Source: Nonomuraea turkmeniaca
GTDB taxonomy: Bacteria > Actinomycetota > Actinomycetes > Streptosporangiales > Streptosporangiaceae
NCBI RefSeq assembly: GCF_005889735.1
Contig: NZ_VCKY01000062.1
Coordinates: forward strand, 1-45,639
Length of the DNA: 45,639 nucleotides
Direction of reading: 5' to 3'
Below are positions 43,046 through 45,639 of the stretch, in pieces (positions within the stretch are counted from its first letter, which is position 1; each line of letters begins with the position of its first letter). Both the position numbers and the translations under genes were made by a program. Below the pieces are notes generated by a model. The model saw nothing but the letters and a program-made list of their open reading frames with translations. It did no database searches and was not told where the DNA came from.

Positions 43046-43945
43046 TCAGCTTCGTGGCACCTGGTACAGGGCGCCGTCGCCCCAGGTGGCGGTGTGCAGA
43101 ACCCCGTCCGGGGCGGCGGCCAGCGCCACCGGGGAGGCGAGCCCCGACATCACCGCCACGGCCTGGCCGTCCCTTTCGATCCGCTTGATCTGGCCGCCGG
43201 ACAAGTCCACGGCGAACAGGCGGTCGTCGCGGTCGACGACCAAGCCCACGCCCAGGCCTTGGAAATCGTCGGAGAACGGCTCCGCCTTGCCGTCGCGCGT
43301 GATCCGGGAGACCACGCCGCCGACGTAGTTGGACACGTAAATCGTTCCTGCGGAGTCCTCGACGACCCCGACCGGCGTGTTGAGACCACCCGCCACGCGG
43401 CTGACCGCGCCGTCCGGGGCGACGCGCATGATCTCGTCGCTGGCCCTGTTGCAGACCAGCAGGTTGCCCCGGGAGTCGAAACTGATCCCGGCGGGGGTAT
43501 GGAAACCGGTGGCGAAGGTCTGTCGTTCTCCGGAGGGCGTCACCCGGTGGATGACGTCGTCCGAGTAGCTGGCGACGTACAGATTGCCCTTGCCGTCGAT
43601 GGCCAGGCCTGACGGAGAGGAGATCTCGGCGAAGGTGGAGCGACGTCCATCGGACGTGATGCGCTCGACCGTTCCCGCGGACCAGTTGGACACGTACACG
43701 CTGCCGTCCGGGCTGTAGACCATGCCGGTCGGGGAAGAGAAGCCGGTGTGCAGCGGAGCGCCGGGGGTGGCGGAGGACCCCGGAGAGGCGGGGGTCCCGG
43801 TGGTGGCCAGGCTGGGCGCCGGCGTACCAGCCCCGACCCGCGGCCGTCCGCCGTCACCGGCGCATGCCGACAGGGCGGTCACCAGCAGGGCGCCCGCGAC
43901 CAGCACGCGCGGCCCGTTCAAACCGGAGACGAAGGGGAAGCGCAT
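43046..43945 (-). CDS. NHL-repeat beta-propeller lipoprotein
   Basis: 299 residues from ATG 43945 (GGGGAGG 7 bases upstream). The N-terminus is a lipoprotein signal ending in LSAC, with the Cys at about residue 27. A Gly/Pro/Thr/Ser-rich linker precedes about six NHL-type repeats (SPTGMVYSPDGSVYVSNWSA, SPSGLAIDGKGNLYVASYSD, TPAGISFDSRGNLLVCNRAS, TPVGVVEDSAGTIYVSNYVG). It is a membrane-anchored extracellular six-bladed propeller, as in SMP-30/gluconolactonase-like or scaffold proteins. It overlaps the preceding CMD operon region: its start lies 3 bases after the CMD stop, so it is the last gene of the MerR operon. Confidence 0.88.
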   Translation of the reverse strand: MRFPFVSGLNGPRVLVAGALLVTALSACAGDGGRPRVGAGTPAPSLATTGTPASPGSSATPGAPLHTGFSSPTGMVYSPDGSVYVSNWSAGTVERITSDGRRSTFAEISSPSGLAIDGKGNLYVASYSDDVIHRVTPSGERQTFATGFHTPAGISFDSRGNLLVCNRASDEIMRVAPDGAVSRVAGGLNTPVGVVEDSAGTIYVSNYVGGVVSRITRDGKAEPFSDDFQGLGVGLVVDRDDRLFAVDLSGGQIKRIERDGQAVAVMSGLASPVALAAAPDGVLHTATWGDGALYQVPRS

Positions 43946-43947
43946 GA

Positions 43948-44361
43948 TCAAACCTCCCCGGGACGTCCGGCGCCGACAGGCAGCAGGCCACGTTCGGCGA
44001 AGACACGCTTGGCCACGAAGACGGCGTTGAGCACCTTCGGGAAACCGCAGTACACGCTGCTGTGGATCAGCGCCTCGACGATCTCCTCGGGCGTCAGCCC
44101 CACGTTCAGCGCGGCGTTGAGATGGACCTCAAGTTGCGGTTCGCAACCACCGAGGGCGGTCAGCACGCCGATGGTGACCAGTTGCCGCTGCCGCGGCTGC
44201 AGACCCGGCCTGGCGTAGATGTCGCCGAAGGCGTGAGACACGATGTGCCTGGCCAAATCGGGTGCGATGTCGCGCAGGGAATCAACGACCCGGTGACCGC
44301 TCTCCCCATCCACGGCGTCCAAGATCGAAAGGCCGCGCGCATATCGTTCGTCCTCCATCAT
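43948..44361 (-). CDS. carboxymuconolactone decarboxylase (CMD) family protein
   Basis: 137 residues from ATG 44361, with AGGAG 4 bases before it. The CMD core is seen in QLVTIGVLTALGGCEPQLEV, HLNAALNVGLTPEEIVEALI and HSSVYCGFPKVLNAVFVAKR. The Cys in GGCEPQ and His in EVHLNA are in the usual places, but there is no CxxC, so a peroxidase (AhpD-like) role is less likely than a gamma-carboxymuconolactone decarboxylase-like one. Its start overlaps the MerR stop (ATGA) and its end abuts the lipoprotein start. Confidence 0.9.
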   Translation of the reverse strand: MMEDERYARGLSILDAVDGESGHRVVDSLRDIAPDLARHIVSHAFGDIYARPGLQPRQRQLVTIGVLTALGGCEPQLEVHLNAALNVGLTPEEIVEALIHSSVYCGFPKVLNAVFVAKRVFAERGLLPVGAGRPGEV

Positions 44362-44768
44362 CGCTCTCCTTCCAGCAGTTCCTCATAGTGGGCGATCTTG
44401 TTATCCAGGGCACGGTTGTTCTCCCGCAAACTGCGGATGCGCCTGTCGACGCAGTCGCGGTGCTCGCGCAGCAGGGCCAGGCGCTCTGCAACGCTGGCGT
44501 CCCCCTCGCGGCGCTGCTCGGCGAAGCGCTGCATGTCGGCGATCGACATGCCCGTGTCGCGCAGGCGGAGCAGGAAGGCCAGCCAGTCCATGTCGCCGGC
44601 CGCGTACCGCCGGACGCCGCCGGCTGTGCGGCGCACGCTGTCGATGAGGCCGGCCTTCTCGTAGTACCGCAGGGTGTCAGCCGACAGACCCGTACGCCGG
44701 GCGACCTCGGCGATGGGCAGCGTCTCATCCTCGACGAGGGCGGACGCCGACGGTGATGTCATGGTCAT
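44358..44768 (-). CDS. MerR family transcriptional regulator
   Basis: 136 residues from ATG 44768 (an ATG two codons in is possible). The N-terminal winged helix is standard: LPIAEVARRTGLSADTLRYY, EKAGLIDSVRRTAGGVRRYA, DMDWLAFLLRLRDTGMSIAD. A long dimerisation helix follows (ALLREHRDCVDRRIRSLREN, NRALDNKIAHYEELLEGER). There is no C-terminal ligand domain. It heads an operon with the CMD and the propeller lipoprotein and has a classical MerR-type promoter in front, so it is autoregulated. Confidence 0.9.
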   Translation of the reverse strand: MTMTSPSASALVEDETLPIAEVARRTGLSADTLRYYEKAGLIDSVRRTAGGVRRYAAGDMDWLAFLLRLRDTGMSIADMQRFAEQRREGDASVAERLALLREHRDCVDRRIRSLRENNRALDNKIAHYEELLEGER

Positions 44769-44775
44769 GGCGGTA

Positions 44776-44806
44776 ACGCTAGAAGTTGGAGCGCGCTCGA
44801 ACGCAA
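44776..44806 (-). promoter_or_regulatory. MerR-type promoter with 19-bp spacer and palindromic operator
   Basis: On the minus strand -35 TTGCGT (44801-44806) and -10 TAGCGT (44776-44781) are 19 bases apart, the elongated spacing of MerR-activated promoters. Between and overlapping them lies the palindrome GTTNGAGCGCGCTCNAAC (44785-44802), perfect at 16 of 18 positions. Confidence 0.75.
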
Positions 44807-45020
44807 GCCCGGACGCGGATGCCGCCATTGCCTGGGGGATCACGGATGCCGGGCAGAGCGATCGTGGTGAAGCCGAGATCGGCGTGCGCGGGTGTAGGAC
44901 GACGCTGAACATGGCCACACCTAGGCGGCACTCGGACCAGCCGTCCATCCCGCGCGGGTCAGGGAGATCCTGGCGGGGCGGTGTCGGCCGCGTCCAACCG
45001 CCAGCCGGGTCCTCCGGCCA

Positions 45021-45639
45021 TCAGGACTGCAGGTCCAGGACGAGCTTGCCGCGGGTGTGACCCTGTTCGCCGCGACGGTGGGCCTCGGCGGCTTGGTCAA
45101 GTGGCAGCACCCGCTCGACCTCGACGCTGACCGCGCCCTGGTCGATCAGGGAGGCGATCTTTGGGAGCGCGGCGCCGTCGGGCTCGACCAGGAACGGGGT
45201 GACGCACACCCCAGCGGCCTGGGCGCGGTCGCTGAGGTCGGGCGACACTCCAGAGGGCACCGCCACGAGCAGGCCGCCGGGCTTGAGCACCCGCAGCGAC
45301 CGGGTGCTGGTGGAAGCGTGCTCATCGCCCACCAGGTCGACGACCACATCGACATCCTTCACCATCTCCTCGAAGGAGGCGGCCGTGTAGTCGATGGTCT
45401 CGGCGGCACCCAGATGGCGTAGCCAGCCGTGCTTGGCGCTGGTCGCGGTGGCGATGACATGCGCGCCCAAGTGCCGGGCGAACTGCACGGCCAGGTGTCC
45501 CACGCCCCCGGCTGCGGCATGGATGAGTACCCGCTGTCCGGGCTTGACATTGGCGGTGTCGATGAGGATCTGCCAGGCGGTCAGCCCGGCCAACGGCACG
45601 GCGGCGGCCTGCACGTGGTCGAGGGAGGCAGGCTTGGGG
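45021..45639 (-). CDS. zinc-less MDR oxidoreductase, partial at window end
   Basis: The last 206 residues of a quinone-oxidoreductase-like MDR protein; the N-terminal GroES-like domain lies beyond the window. Visible are LTAWQILIDTANVKPGQRVL, the NADPH motif AAAGGVGHLAVQFARHLGAH and the C-terminal LPLDQAAEAHRRGEQGHTRG. It is a clear paralogue of the protein at 31714-32679. It stands downstream of nothing in this window; about 70 bp separate it from the region upstream of the MerR operon. Confidence 0.9.
   Translation of the reverse strand, partial: PKPASLDHVQAAAVPLAGLTAWQILIDTANVKPGQRVLIHAAAGGVGHLAVQFARHLGAHVIATATSAKHGWLRHLGAAETIDYTAASFEEMVKDVDVVVDLVGDEHASTSTRSLRVLKPGGLLVAVPSGVSPDLSDRAQAAGVCVTPFLVEPDGAALPKIASLIDQGAVSVEVERVLPLDQAAEAHRRGEQGHTRGKLVLDLQS

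Noticed and set aside
1..45639. CRISPR array, biosynthetic gene cluster or phage-defence island
   Set aside because: No regularly spaced repeats, no cas genes, no PKS/NRPS or terpene core enzymes and no recognisable defence effectors on either strand.

Overview
High-GC chromosomal DNA from a filamentous actinobacterium. The codon use, the density of ECF sigma factors, a LAL-type LuxR regulator, an Eis-type acetyltransferase, a secreted esterase with FN3 and CBM2 modules, and remnants of typical Streptosporangiaceae/Streptomyces transposases all point to a Nonomuraea- or Streptosporangium-like organism. The genus is an inference. No rRNA, tRNA, CRISPR array or replication origin was recognised.

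Layout. (1) 1-12.3 kb: an SDR oxidoreductase divergent from a frameshifted ECF41 (SigJ-like) sigma gene, then a leftward set of a QcrB-like cytochrome b, a fumarate-reductase-type flavoprotein and an NmrA-like protein, then an aldo/keto reductase, an Eis-like acetyltransferase and a divergent 928-residue LuxR/LAL regulator. (2) 12.3-20.4 kb: an accessory junk zone with transposase fragments, a serine and a tyrosine recombinase, an IS256-type remnant, small hypothetical genes and a decayed prophage tail segment fused to a broken MarR gene. A ~470-bp direct repeat links 1-470 with 12721-13190. (3) 20.6-22.5 kb: an intact secreted PHB-depolymerase-like esterase with its own terminator. (4) 22.6-31.7 kb: more decay (IS5-type transposase, split flavoprotein disulfide reductase, Tn3 transposase end, recombinase end, group II intron domain V-like hairpin, truncated surface repeat protein), with an intact TetR / FAD-monooxygenase / DoxX module and a DinB protein in between. 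(5) 31.7-45.6 kb: ordinary, mostly intact accessory metabolism: zinc-less MDR reductase with a divergent GlxA/AraC regulator; VOC and PPOX-type proteins; two YCII(DGPF)-ECF42 pairs, the second frameshifted; MBL hydrolase and RibD-like reductase opposite an HxlR regulator; an alpha/beta hydrolase; a MerR-CMD-NHL lipoprotein operon; and a second MDR reductase cut by the window end.

How genes work together. The most coherent logic is stress/redox control by ECF sigma factors. Three near-identical promoters of the form TGTCGA-N17-CG(T/A)C sit at a similar distance upstream of a VOC gene and of both YCII-ECF42 pairs, which suggests one shared ECF42 regulon. An ECF41-type promoter lies in front of the SDR gene although its sigma gene is frameshifted. 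The MerR operon has a 19-bp-spaced promoter with a near-perfect palindrome between its elements. The least conventional module is the QcrB-like cytochrome b translationally overlapping a fumarate reductase flavoprotein, with no iron-sulfur subunit and with Gly in place of one of the four heme-ligand histidines.
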